29,798 nucleotides of DNA, taken from the IMG/VR virus record IMGVR_UViG_3300013103_000039, positions 1 to 29,798 of that record; one strand, given 5' to 3'. Shown one piece after another: positions 22,806 through 29,798 of this stretch. The notes beneath the pieces were generated by a model that was not told the DNA's origin, did no database searches, and saw only the letters and a program-made list of their open reading frames with translations. This DNA is from a virus. Within the stretch, counting starts at the first letter, position 1; each line of letters starts with the position of its first letter. The position numbers and the translations under genes were made by a program.

Positions 22806-22824
22806 AGTAAAGTTAATATATATA
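22806..22824 (+). promoter_or_regulatory. Possible phage promoter: AGTAAAGTTAA then TATATATA
   Basis: AGTAAAGTTAA at 22806-22816 directly followed by TATATATA, ten bases before the ATG at 22834. The same 11-mer precedes two fibre genes at 3135 and 6628, and this gene is not related to them, so the match is not due to gene duplication. The short distance to the start is a problem for a promoter, because transcription would begin at or after the ribosome site. Confidence 0.35.
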
Positions 22825-22833
22825 GGTGAGATT

Positions 22834-23220
22834 ATGACAATAAAAGAAATACTAACAGAAACATTTGTTGATTACTACAAATTCTACAATAAACAATTCC
22901 CTGTTTATAAAAATCCTACATCGAACGAGATAAGAGATTTAGTCAAAGAAACAAAATCTAAAGGTCTTAGATGGCTGGTCGATATTAAAACGAAAGATGT
23001 ATATGTTTTTTCTGACAAAATAATGCATTATATAGCTTGGTCAAAAATGAACAATATTAATGATCCCAAAGTTTTTAATAAAGTGAGTATAAGAGGACAT
23101 GCTGATAATAGAGGTAAAATAAAAAAAGGTGATGGAGAGGATTGGAATAAGAGAATGCCAAAAGGTATTACAGAAAAAGAAGTTCTTAAAATTGCTAAAA
23201 AAGGAAATATTACTCTATGA
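22834..23220 (+). CDS. 'NPT' family protein 1, leader-bearing, unknown function
   Basis: 128 residues. Leader-like MTIKEILTETFVDYYK, then the family core: FPVYKNPTSNEIRDLVKET, LRWLVDIKTKDVYVFSDKIMHY and a glycine-containing end (RGHADNRGKI). The core repeats in the two following genes. Its alternating strands (WLVD, DVYVF) suggest a small alpha/beta fold. No catalytic motif is recognised; a conserved His follows the second strand (H65). The first 34 bases are identical to those of the next gene although the rest has diverged. The stop overlaps the next start (ATGA). Confidence 0.75.
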   Translation: MTIKEILTETFVDYYKFYNKQFPVYKNPTSNEIRDLVKETKSKGLRWLVDIKTKDVYVFSDKIMHYIAWSKMNNINDPKVFNKVSIRGHADNRGKIKKGDGEDWNKRMPKGITEKEVLKIAKKGNITL

Positions 23221-23588
23221 CAATAAAAGAAATACTAACAGAAACATTTGAGGACTACGCTAAAGCTCCATACTCTAAGAAGGTTTATGGTATCTATAAA
23301 AACCCTACGAGTAATGAGCTTAGAGATTTAATCAAAGAAGAAAAACCAATAAGCTTTAGAGTGCTCATAGATAAAAAGAAGAAAGATATTTATGTCTTTA
23401 ATAGCGATTTATTACATGCTGAAGCCGCTAAGAAAATATTTGGTTTTACATCAGTAGGAAAACGAGATAGATTTCATCATGGTATTGCCAATAAAGCAGG
23501 CACTCTCAGAAAAAGAACTTTCTTAAATGATGCTGATATTAAAGAAGTTGCAGATTGGCTAAAGCCACCAATGAAGATGGAAAGCTAA
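23217..23588 (+). CDS. 'NPT' family protein 2, leader-bearing, unknown function
   Basis: 123 residues. Leader MTIKEILTETFEDYAK, identical in its first 11 residues to protein 1, then YGIYKNPTSNELRDLIKEE, FRVLIDKKKKDIYVFNSDLLH (H67), and HHGIANKAGTL. Paralogue of the genes on both sides. Expression is coupled to the previous gene by a four-base overlap. Function unknown; the leader suggests it may be a head-internal protein. Confidence 0.75.
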   Translation: MTIKEILTETFEDYAKAPYSKKVYGIYKNPTSNELRDLIKEEKPISFRVLIDKKKKDIYVFNSDLLHAEAAKKIFGFTSVGKRDRFHHGIANKAGTLRKRTFLNDADIKEVADWLKPPMKMES

Positions 23589-23589
23589 A

Positions 23590-24531
23590 ATGAATTTTAT
23601 AAATATATTAGACAGCTTATATGAAGAGTTTGCTGAGTATGGCAAAAGTAGTAATGATAAAGGCAAAGGTTCTTATGCTATCTATAGCGACCCTACTAAA
23701 AGAGAAATGGGACAAATAATCAAAGAAGAAAAACCAATTGGGTTTAGACTTCTTGCTGATAAAAACTCTAAAAAGGTTTATCTCTTCAATGCTAATATGT
23801 TTCATAACGAAGCAATTGTTGCATTAACAGGAAAATCAGATCAAGGCTCAAGTAGATGGGTTCGGGGATATGCTAACTTATATGGTGAAATTGAAGAGTT
23901 TTATCCAGTAGGAGAAGTATTGAACATAATTGACTGGGCAGATAAAAGTCAAGCTCTTACATGGCCTAATAAAACAGAAGATAAAAAAGATTATCTTGAA
24001 GTTAAAAAAAAGAAAGACGATGAACAGAAAAGATTAAATAAAGAACTTAAACCAAGTTTAGAAAAATCCCTTAAAAGACTTGAAGATAAAAAGAAGAAAC
24101 AAAAAGAAGAAGATAAGAAAGCTATGGGTGAAAGCACATTAGGTTCTATATTAGAAAGCTTTGTTGATTTTGGTAAGAATAGTTCTTATGGTTCTCATAA
24201 GAAAACAGATTATGGCATATATAAAAATCCAACAAGTAAAGAATATAGAGATTTAATGAAAGAAACTGATTTCAAGGGATTTAGAATACTTGTTGATAGA
24301 AAGAAAAAAGATTATTATTTATTCAGCTCAGAACTATTACATGACGATGCTGAATTAGCAGTATATAAAAAGAATTATACTACTGAAAGAGGTGGTAATT
24401 ACTTTAAAGGGTTTGCTAAAAGAAATGGAGAAATAATGTTCTTTCGTTTAATGGACCCAAAGATTGAAAGAGAAGTAAGGCCATGGATAACAAAAGGCCC
24501 ATTGACTTGGCCTATAGAAGAAGGTAGATAA
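23590..24531 (+). CDS. 'NPT' family protein 3: tandem two-module fusion with internal leader copy
   Basis: 313 residues with two copies of the family module. Module 1: leader MNFINILDSLYEEFAEYGK, core IYSDPTKREMGQIIKEE, GFRLLADKNSKKVYLF, H72, ending ALTWP (122-126). A lysine-rich coiled linker follows at about 130-178. Module 2 opens with STLGSILESFVDFGK (182-196), which matches the N-terminal leader of the single-module proteins, then IYKNPTSKEYRDLMKET, GFRILVDRKKKDYYLF and PLTWP (304-308). The internal leader shows that a complete gene was fused downstream of another. Its stop overlaps the alarmone hydrolase start by one base. Confidence 0.75.
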   Translation: MNFINILDSLYEEFAEYGKSSNDKGKGSYAIYSDPTKREMGQIIKEEKPIGFRLLADKNSKKVYLFNANMFHNEAIVALTGKSDQGSSRWVRGYANLYGEIEEFYPVGEVLNIIDWADKSQALTWPNKTEDKKDYLEVKKKKDDEQKRLNKELKPSLEKSLKRLEDKKKKQKEEDKKAMGESTLGSILESFVDFGKNSSYGSHKKTDYGIYKNPTSKEYRDLMKETDFKGFRILVDRKKKDYYLFSSELLHDDAELAVYKKNYTTERGGNYFKGFAKRNGEIMFFRLMDPKIEREVRPWITKGPLTWPIEEGR

Positions 24532-25097
24532 TGAAACTCGTAGATGCAATTAAAGCAACACATGGAGAACTTGGAATAAAGAAAGCAATGAAGTTTGCTG
24601 AAAAGAAACATGAAGGACAAATAAGAAAGTTTGATAAAGAACCTTATGTTAAACATCCAAAAAGAGTTGCTGAAATCCTAAGAAAATATAAAAACTCAAA
24701 AGAAGTTTATAAGCTTGTCCAAGCAGCTTTACTACATGACACAATCGAAGATACTCCAACCTCCGCTAAGGAGTTAAAGAGAAAGTTCGGTAAGTTGGTT
24801 GCCTCTTTAGTTCAAGAACTTTCAAGTGATAAGAAAGACATGGTAGAGAAAGGTGGTAAAAGAAAATACTTAGCTCACAAAACTCAAAACATGTCATCTT
24901 GGGGTTTGGTTATTAAACTCGCTGATAGACTAGATAATGTTTCTGACTTCAAAACCGCATCTCCCGCTTTTGTTAAGAGTTATGGAAAACAAACTAATTA
25001 TATCTTAGACGAACTTGAAAAAAATAGAAAACTATCTGGAACTCAAAAACGATTGATTGCAGATATTAGAAAGAAGATGGCTGAAGTTTCCAAATAA
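24531..25097 (+). CDS. Small alarmone hydrolase (MESH1/SpoT-type HD domain)
   Basis: 188 residues, a stand-alone HD hydrolase of the RelA/SpoT type. It would remove the 3' pyrophosphate from (p)ppGpp. Visible residues in family order: FAEKKHEGQIRK (H27, R32), YVKHPKRVAEIL (H42), AALLHDTIEDT (H69-D70, E73-D74) and KLADRLDNVSD (D132, N136). These correspond to the Mn ligands and catalytic pair of SpoT/MESH1 hydrolases, so it should be active. There is no synthetase or TGS domain. The N-terminus MKLVDAIKATHGELG resembles the neighbours' leader but lacks a clean I/L-x-E. Likely counters the host stringent response, possibly from the start of infection. Confidence 0.85.
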   Translation: MKLVDAIKATHGELGIKKAMKFAEKKHEGQIRKFDKEPYVKHPKRVAEILRKYKNSKEVYKLVQAALLHDTIEDTPTSAKELKRKFGKLVASLVQELSSDKKDMVEKGGKRKYLAHKTQNMSSWGLVIKLADRLDNVSDFKTASPAFVKSYGKQTNYILDELEKNRKLSGTQKRLIADIRKKMAEVSK

Positions 25098-25122
25098 CAT
25101 ATATAATATCTAAGGGAGACTT

Positions 25123-28101
25123 ATGGCACTTTCACCACAAGAGAAATCTTTCATTGCTTCAATTGAAGCAAAGATAAGAACTTATCAAATAAGAACAACT
25201 CTAAAAGAATGCTTTGAATACTCAGCAAACGCTTTAGTATATACAATCTATAATACAGATACCCCTGAGCTTGTTGATGCAGGAATAGAACTCTTCCTAA
25301 TAAGAAAATCTTACTCGTATTTCCTTAACAATTACGCAAGAGTAGATATACCAGGCTTGGGAACTATTGCAATGGAACCTTATTACTTTCAAACAGAAAT
25401 GTCAAAAGAAATAATGGACTATAGAAAAGTCGTTCTCGATAAAACCAGACAATGTTTAACAGAAGAAAATTTTGTTATGACAAATAATGGTTATAAATCT
25501 ATTAAAAATGTTAAAGTAGGAGAATTAGTAGAAACCAAAGCTGGAAACAAAACTGTTTTTGTTCCAGTTGAAAGAACTTATAAAAATGGAAAAAGGCAAG
25601 TTTGTAGAATTTTAACAAACTCAGGTGCAGAGATAAAATCTACATTAGATCATTTAATACTTACTCCTAGTGGATATGTTGAAGCTCAAAGTTTATCACT
25701 AAACGACGAAATTATTTCTATTGTAAACAGTAAGGAGTTTGGTGATTTTAAACTAGAAAACGATAATCACGCTGCGCTTATAGGATATTATCTCGCTGAT
25801 GGTAAAAGCAATCAACCTGTATTTGTAAGCACAAACACTGAATATATTAATGAAGTGTTGGAAATAGGAAAGACTTTTAAGAATTGTTTTCCTTATGTAT
25901 ATAACAGACCTCTTGTTGATAATCACAAACAAGGATACGATGTAAGATTAGTATCAAGAACTAAATCTAATAAAATAGAAAGGCCGATATTAGATTTTAT
26001 GAGAAAATATAATTTGCTTAAAAAGTCTAACGATAGAATATTAACAAAAGACCTAATGAACCTTAATGAAAAACAAATGTCTATTTTTATAAATAGACTT
26101 TTTGCTGGTGATGGATATATTACTTACAATAAAGACAAAAGAAGAACTAATTATATTCAATACGAAATAGGATTAGGAGCACCTAACTATACATTATTAA
26201 AACAACTTGAATATATATTACAAACAAAATATGGAATTCATTGTTGGATACACGAACAATTTGGAAAAAAACAAACACAACAATTTTGGAAAATAAGAAT
26301 AACTCAAAAAAAATCTATAATTGATTTTATAAACAAAATAGGGATAAAAGGAAAAACAGATACACAAGAAATAATAAATCTAATTTCAAAAGAAAAACCT
26401 CATAAGTCTAATCAATCTTTTGAAAAAATAAGAAAGATAGAAGTTTTAAAAGAAGAAGAAAATGTTTATGATATAACAACTCCAACAAGTAATTTCTTAA
26501 CTAATGGTTTAATGGTTCATAATAGTGGATTATCTACAATCTTTGCCCTGTATAGTTTATGGAGAGCACACTTCTTTCCTGCTGAAATGATTGATGTTGT
26601 TTCAGTTAAACAAAAGAAAGCACAACAATTCGTAAAGAAAATTTATTCAACTTTAAACAACTTTCCGGAATGGATGAAAACTCCAGTTAAATATCAAAAC
26701 CAACAAGAGATTACTTTCCAACATAAAAACTCTACATCAACAATACTCTCTGAAAGTCAATCGGAAAACGCAGGTAGAGGTGACTCTCTTTCTGTGTTAG
26801 TTTTAGATGAAGTTGCCTTCTATCAATCAGAAAGAATGGCAAGAGAAATCATTGCTTCTGCACAACCAACCCTAAACAAAACTGGTGGGCAAATCATTTT
26901 GATTTCTACACCCAATGGGGTTGCGGGTAAAGGTGCCTATTATTATGAACAAGTAGTCGCAGCACGAGGTGGCGAATCTAAAGATACTAAATATCTTGAA
27001 ATTGATTGGTGGGAAGTTCCTGACGATGAAAGAATTAACGGCCCCAATAAAGGCTATAATGATATACTTAAAAAAGCTATCAAAGAAGGCTATTATTATA
27101 AACCACACATTAAAGCAAAATATAACGAATTCTTTAAACCAATCTCAAGAGAAAAATACTTGGATAACGCTTGGCTAAAAGCAGCTCATCAGGACTTAGG
27201 TGCTGCTAAGTATCGACAAGAAATCCTACATGATTTTATTGTCGCTGGAGATAAAGTTTTCTCTGAGAATATACTTGAAAAAGTTGAATCAAAAGTTGTA
27301 GAACCAATCATTAGAGATGTAGTTGGAACTTCTGAATATGTTGGCTGGTGGCAGTGGAAAAAACCAATTCCGGGCCATCGTTATATAATCGGAGTTGATG
27401 TCTCAACCGGAACCAGCAATGACTACTCAACAATGCAGATACTTGACGTAGCAGAATACGAACAAGCGGCAGAATATAAAGGACATATGTCTACAGCAAA
27501 CTTTGGTAGATTTATTAAAAAAATTGCTTTATATTACAATGAAGCTTATCTCATAATAGAGTGTAATAGTATAGGAGAAGCAATTTTTAATGAAGTTTAT
27601 TATTCTGATATAGATCCTTATAATAATCTATATAAACAAAAGAAAACTAAAAATGGCATCACAAGACAAACCGGATGGATCACAGATGTTAAAACAAGAA
27701 AACTTCTTACCAACGATTTTATTGATTGGATTTCAGTTGATGATTTGTTTGATACATTAAAAATCTATAGTAAAAGATTATGGTTAGAACTTTCAACTTG
27801 GATTTGGTCTGGTGGCAATAGACCTGATCATAGTGATGGTTCCCACGATGATACAATCATTGCAATGGCTTTAGCGCTTTACAATAGAAGTAAGGCGATC
27901 AACTCCGGAGAATCGTTTCTTATCACGGATAGTGGAGAAGTTATAGAGTCCGGGGGTAAAGATAATGGTGAGGGACTTGATAATAGTAGAAAGGATACTT
28001 TCGACATTATAGAGTCCGAAGCACCCGACGATGATATGTTTCAAGAAAGATTTGGATGTTCTAAATCTGATTATGATTGGTTGATTGGTGGATTTAATTA
28101 A
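25123..28101 (+). CDS. terL: Terminase large subunit precursor interrupted by an intein
   Basis: 992 residues; removing the intein (111-467) leaves 635, close to T4 gp17 (610). The ATPase motor and nuclease package DNA into the prohead through the portal. The Walker A region spans the splice site: V-L-D-K107-T-R-Q110 then S468-G-L-S-T, giving K-T-R-Q-S-G-L-S-T, where the lysine precedes the R-Q instead of following the glycine, as in other deviant terminase P-loops. Walker B is VLVLDE (D562, E563) and the coupling motif is STP (595-597). RNase H-type nuclease residues are D759 (GVDVSTG), E813 (IIECNS) and D909/D910 (GSHDDT). Ribosome site GGGAG. ATPase activity requires splicing. Confidence 0.95.
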   Translation: MALSPQEKSFIASIEAKIRTYQIRTTLKECFEYSANALVYTIYNTDTPELVDAGIELFLIRKSYSYFLNNYARVDIPGLGTIAMEPYYFQTEMSKEIMDYRKVVLDKTRQCLTEENFVMTNNGYKSIKNVKVGELVETKAGNKTVFVPVERTYKNGKRQVCRILTNSGAEIKSTLDHLILTPSGYVEAQSLSLNDEIISIVNSKEFGDFKLENDNHAALIGYYLADGKSNQPVFVSTNTEYINEVLEIGKTFKNCFPYVYNRPLVDNHKQGYDVRLVSRTKSNKIERPILDFMRKYNLLKKSNDRILTKDLMNLNEKQMSIFINRLFAGDGYITYNKDKRRTNYIQYEIGLGAPNYTLLKQLEYILQTKYGIHCWIHEQFGKKQTQQFWKIRITQKKSIIDFINKIGIKGKTDTQEIINLISKEKPHKSNQSFEKIRKIEVLKEEENVYDITTPTSNFLTNGLMVHNSGLSTIFALYSLWRAHFFPAEMIDVVSVKQKKAQQFVKKIYSTLNNFPEWMKTPVKYQNQQEITFQHKNSTSTILSESQSENAGRGDSLSVLVLDEVAFYQSERMAREIIASAQPTLNKTGGQIILISTPNGVAGKGAYYYEQVVAARGGESKDTKYLEIDWWEVPDDERINGPNKGYNDILKKAIKEGYYYKPHIKAKYNEFFKPISREKYLDNAWLKAAHQDLGAAKYRQEILHDFIVAGDKVFSENILEKVESKVVEPIIRDVVGTSEYVGWWQWKKPIPGHRYIIGVDVSTGTSNDYSTMQILDVAEYEQAAEYKGHMSTANFGRFIKKIALYYNEAYLIIECNSIGEAIFNEVYYSDIDPYNNLYKQKKTKNGITRQTGWITDVKTRKLLTNDFIDWISVDDLFDTLKIYSKRLWLELSTWIWSGGNRPDHSDGSHDDTIIAMALALYNRSKAINSGESFLITDSGEVIESGGKDNGEGLDNSRKDTFDIIESEAPDDDMFQERFGCSKSDYDWLIGGFN
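25453..26523 (+). mobile_element. Intein with LAGLIDADG homing endonuclease in TerL
   Basis: 357 codons from C111 to N467 of the TerL precursor. Splicing motifs: first residue Cys (CLTEENFVMTNNG), block B TLDH (174-177), block F ENVYDITTPTSNF, block G LMVHN, and Ser as the +1 residue of the C-extein. Two LAGLIDADG-type motifs, LIGYYLADG (219-227) and INRLFAGDG (323-331), each with the expected acidic residue, indicate an intact homing endonuclease. Insertion in the ATPase P-loop is typical of inteins, because the site is conserved and precise loss is needed to escape it. More A-rich than the extein sequence. Confidence 0.95.
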
Positions 28102-28550
28102 TGTTAGAAGTTCAAGAAATTTTGGTAGATGAAACTATTGTAGATTATGGAATTAAATATGAATTTCATAGTGGAGACAATAAGATTACTTATGATATAG
28201 TTTCTATGAATATAGAAGAGTTTCATACTTTCAGTCATAGTAATAATGATTATGAAGAATATAATCTTATTATGGACAATGCAACTACTGAAATTAAATC
28301 TATTGCCGGGATGGATTGGAATATTGAATTTGGAAATGACATACCAAACATTGTGAAAATCTTTCGAGTGTTTGAATTTGTTGGACAACGATATGCAGAA
28401 ATCTATAAACCGGATGTTATTTATTATAGATTTGAAGATGTTAGAATGCACGAAGCATATAGAAGATGGATTGAAGTAAAGAAATATGTTTTATCATTCA
28501 CAGGTAAAGACATTGCTATTTATTATAGAGAGATAGAAAATGAAGTATAA
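28101..28550 (+). CDS. Unknown protein between TerL and portal
   Basis: 149 residues, acidic and aromatic, mixed alpha/beta (GIKYEFHSGDNKITYDIVSM; VIYYRFEDVRMHEAYRRWIE). No family recognised. The N-terminus MLEVQEILVDETIVDYG loosely resembles the leader peptides upstream but lacks an I/L-x-E triplet at the expected place. It shares one base with the TerL stop (TAATG) and overlaps the next gene by 11 bases. Position suggests a head, neck or packaging role. Confidence 0.7.
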   Translation: MLEVQEILVDETIVDYGIKYEFHSGDNKITYDIVSMNIEEFHTFSHSNNDYEEYNLIMDNATTEIKSIAGMDWNIEFGNDIPNIVKIFRVFEFVGQRYAEIYKPDVIYYRFEDVRMHEAYRRWIEVKKYVLSFTGKDIAIYYREIENEV

Positions 28551-28974
28551 GAACAAAACAGATGAAAGGTTAAGAGATAGACTTGAGAAAACCGTATCTA
28601 CTGATAAGATTGTTTCAAGTAATAAAATGAAAAAATCAAGAAGCTCTTCGCGTGCTGCTAGTTTTAATATAGGAAAAATAGTTAATAAAACTAGTGAGTA
28701 TGATAAGACAATGGAGAAGGCAGAAGATAAAGTCAATCCAGATGTTGAAGTTAAGAAAGAAATGAAAGTAATACAGCCTGTAGTTAAGATTTTTAACAAG
28801 GGCAATATAACATATATTAAATATAAAAACAATGACATTATGGTTAGTCAATTACCGAAATTGGCAAAGACAGATGCTGACATAAAAGCTTTAATTGATA
28901 GTATTAATGTAAAGAAAGCAGCAATGAATGACACTGGAAGCTTTAATAGCTTCCTGCTTAAACAGTATTCCTAG
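28540..28974 (+). CDS. Unknown basic protein upstream of portal
   Basis: 144 residues, very lysine-rich N-terminal half (KNKTDERLRDRLEKTVSTDK, SRSSSRAASF) that looks disordered, then a small strand-rich part (VVKIFNKGNITYIKYKNNDI) and a helical C-terminus. No motif recognised. The start overlaps the previous gene by 11 bases and the stop lies nine bases before the portal. Possibly a minor head protein; in T4 the gene order between 17 and 20 is different, so no equivalent can be named. Confidence 0.65.
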   Translation: MKYKNKTDERLRDRLEKTVSTDKIVSSNKMKKSRSSSRAASFNIGKIVNKTSEYDKTMEKAEDKVNPDVEVKKEMKVIQPVVKIFNKGNITYIKYKNNDIMVSQLPKLAKTDADIKALIDSINVKKAAMNDTGSFNSFLLKQYS

Positions 28975-28983
28975 GAGTAATAT

Positions 28984-29798
28984 ATGCCACTAATAGATGG
29001 AGTTGAAGTATTCAACGACGAAAAATCAGCAAGAGAAATACAGAGACAAGTCAATGCGATTTCTGATCTACCTCAAGATTTAAAGACAGATGTTGATACA
29101 AAAGATATTAATCTTAGTGATGATAATGACAATGTAGATTATAGTATTTTCTTTGATGAGAATGAATTTGGTGAAGGAAATACATTAAATAACAGAAGAG
29201 ATGCTTATGATACTTTCAATGAAATGGATACAATGGAATTCATTCATAGAGGTATTGAAATCATTTCAGATGATGCAACACAGCCTAATGATTCCGGTGA
29301 TGTAATGAAGTTTGTTTCAGACGATGAAACACTTAAAGATGTTCTTGATCAATTGTTTATTAAAAAGTTAGATATGAACAATGAGTTGTGGTCTATCTTT
29401 TATGAGACAGTTAAGATGGGTGATAACTTCTATGAAGTTATTCCAGATGATTATAAAAAACCAAAAGAGATTCGTCGTATCAGATACTTAGAACCTGACA
29501 AAGTTGATAGAATTGAAAAGAACGGAAAACTTTCTCATTTTACTTATAAAGTAACTCGTAATGATAAAGCCAATGATGGTAGTAGAAACGCAGTAAAAGA
29601 AACTATGGAATATAAATTATTTCCTTGGCAGATAATTCATTTCAAAATTGAGAATAAAGTCCATGCACCTTATGGTGGTTCATTACTTGAAGCTGGTGTA
29701 AGAACTTATAGACGACTTGTAATGCTAGAAGATTTAATGCTTGTTTATAGAATAAGTAGAGCACCAGAAAGAAGAGTATTCTATATTGATGTTGGTAA
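28984..29798 (+). CDS. Portal vertex protein, T4 gp20-type (5' part, truncated by window end)
   Basis: 271 codons are present before the window ends. The portal is the dodecameric ring at one head vertex through which DNA is packaged and on which the tail assembles. The late part of the fragment reads FPWQIIHFKIENK, then PYGGSLLEAGVRTYRRLVML and LVYRISRAPERRVFYIDVG, the strongly conserved signature of T4-like portal proteins. An acidic N-terminal region (DDNDNVDYSIFFDENEFGEG) precedes it. AGGAG ribosome site eight bases upstream. In T4 the prohead protease gene lies soon after gene 20, so it may lie just beyond this window. Confidence 0.93.
   Translation, partial: MPLIDGVEVFNDEKSAREIQRQVNAISDLPQDLKTDVDTKDINLSDDNDNVDYSIFFDENEFGEGNTLNNRRDAYDTFNEMDTMEFIHRGIEIISDDATQPNDSGDVMKFVSDDETLKDVLDQLFIKKLDMNNELWSIFYETVKMGDNFYEVIPDDYKKPKEIRRIRYLEPDKVDRIEKNGKLSHFTYKVTRNDKANDGSRNAVKETMEYKLFPWQIIHFKIENKVHAPYGGSLLEAGVRTYRRLVMLEDLMLVYRISRAPERRVFYIDVG

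Noticed and set aside
22750-22833. Possible small RNA or Y RNA in the largest intergenic gap
   Set aside because: The gap is only 84 bases and is filled by the minus-strand promoter and two ribosome sites; no stable paired structure was seen.
22835-22848. TGACAATAAAAGAA at the start of the gene at 22834 (again at 23218), like the shared promoter -35 region
   Set aside because: It encodes the leader residues T-I-K-E in both genes, and I identified no TATAAT-like box at the proper distance.

Overview
The window is a gene-dense, AT-rich stretch of a tailed bacteriophage genome (Caudoviricetes) with T4-superfamily relationships. The phage call rests on a large terminase interrupted by an intein, a T4 gp20-type portal protein running off the right edge, a probable gp55-type late sigma factor, a holin/amidase lysis region, and three very large fibre/adhesin genes. 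Almost every intergenic gap is under 90 bases and genes often overlap by 1, 4 or more bases. No tRNA, rRNA or CRISPR array was seen. Shine-Dalgarno sites are clear and two promoters match the TTGACA-17-TATAAT form, which argues against a Bacteroidetes host even though BspA-type leucine-rich repeats are common there. A Gram-negative host is inferred, weakly, from spanin-like genes.

Layout. (1) 1-10346, plus strand: the end of one fibre gene, two complete BspA-like leucine-rich-repeat fibre genes, and a third fibre with a propeller-like repeat region and a LamG-like region. All three complete genes share an N-terminal region that probably docks them to the virion. (2) 10360-12692: a holin-like gene on plus, then a bidirectional terminator, then a convergent minus-strand operon with an amidase endolysin, a small protein, a secreted coiled-coil protein, a membrane-anchored coiled-coil protein and an FmdB-type zinc ribbon. 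(3) 12758-15645: small basic protein, HAD phosphatase-like protein, HNH homing endonuclease, large charged protein. (4) 15646-22224: a strong sigma70-type promoter, then a TROVE/Ro60-like protein, an Nmad1-like protein, two unknowns, the late sigma candidate, three tandem paralogues with ADP-ribosyltransferase-like motifs, a zinc ribbon, and a small terminase candidate. (5) 22214-22749, minus strand: a two-gene island with a SLOG/DUF2493 protein and its own promoter. (6) 22834-25097: three tandem genes of an uncharacterised 'NPT' family and a small alarmone (ppGpp) hydrolase. (7) 25123-29798: TerL with intein, two unknown genes, portal (partial).

The most interesting pattern is an N-terminal peptide shared by about eleven otherwise unrelated proteins between 12758 and 25097. 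Each starts with a short amphipathic segment (for example MNLKEAIGE, MTIKEILTE, MRIENLIEGIGE). In ten of the eleven it contains an I/L-x-E triplet within the first 14 residues. This resembles the capsid-targeting sequence of T4 internal proteins and Alt, which the prohead protease cleaves after such a triplet. In the three ART-like proteins the I-G-E triplet falls directly before the H-Y-T or H-F-T motif. The terminase, portal, sigma factor, Ro60-like protein and Nmad1-like protein lack the peptide. I infer, without proof, a set of head-packaged proteins delivered with the DNA, including ART-like enzymes and an alarmone hydrolase, encoded just upstream of the packaging genes.
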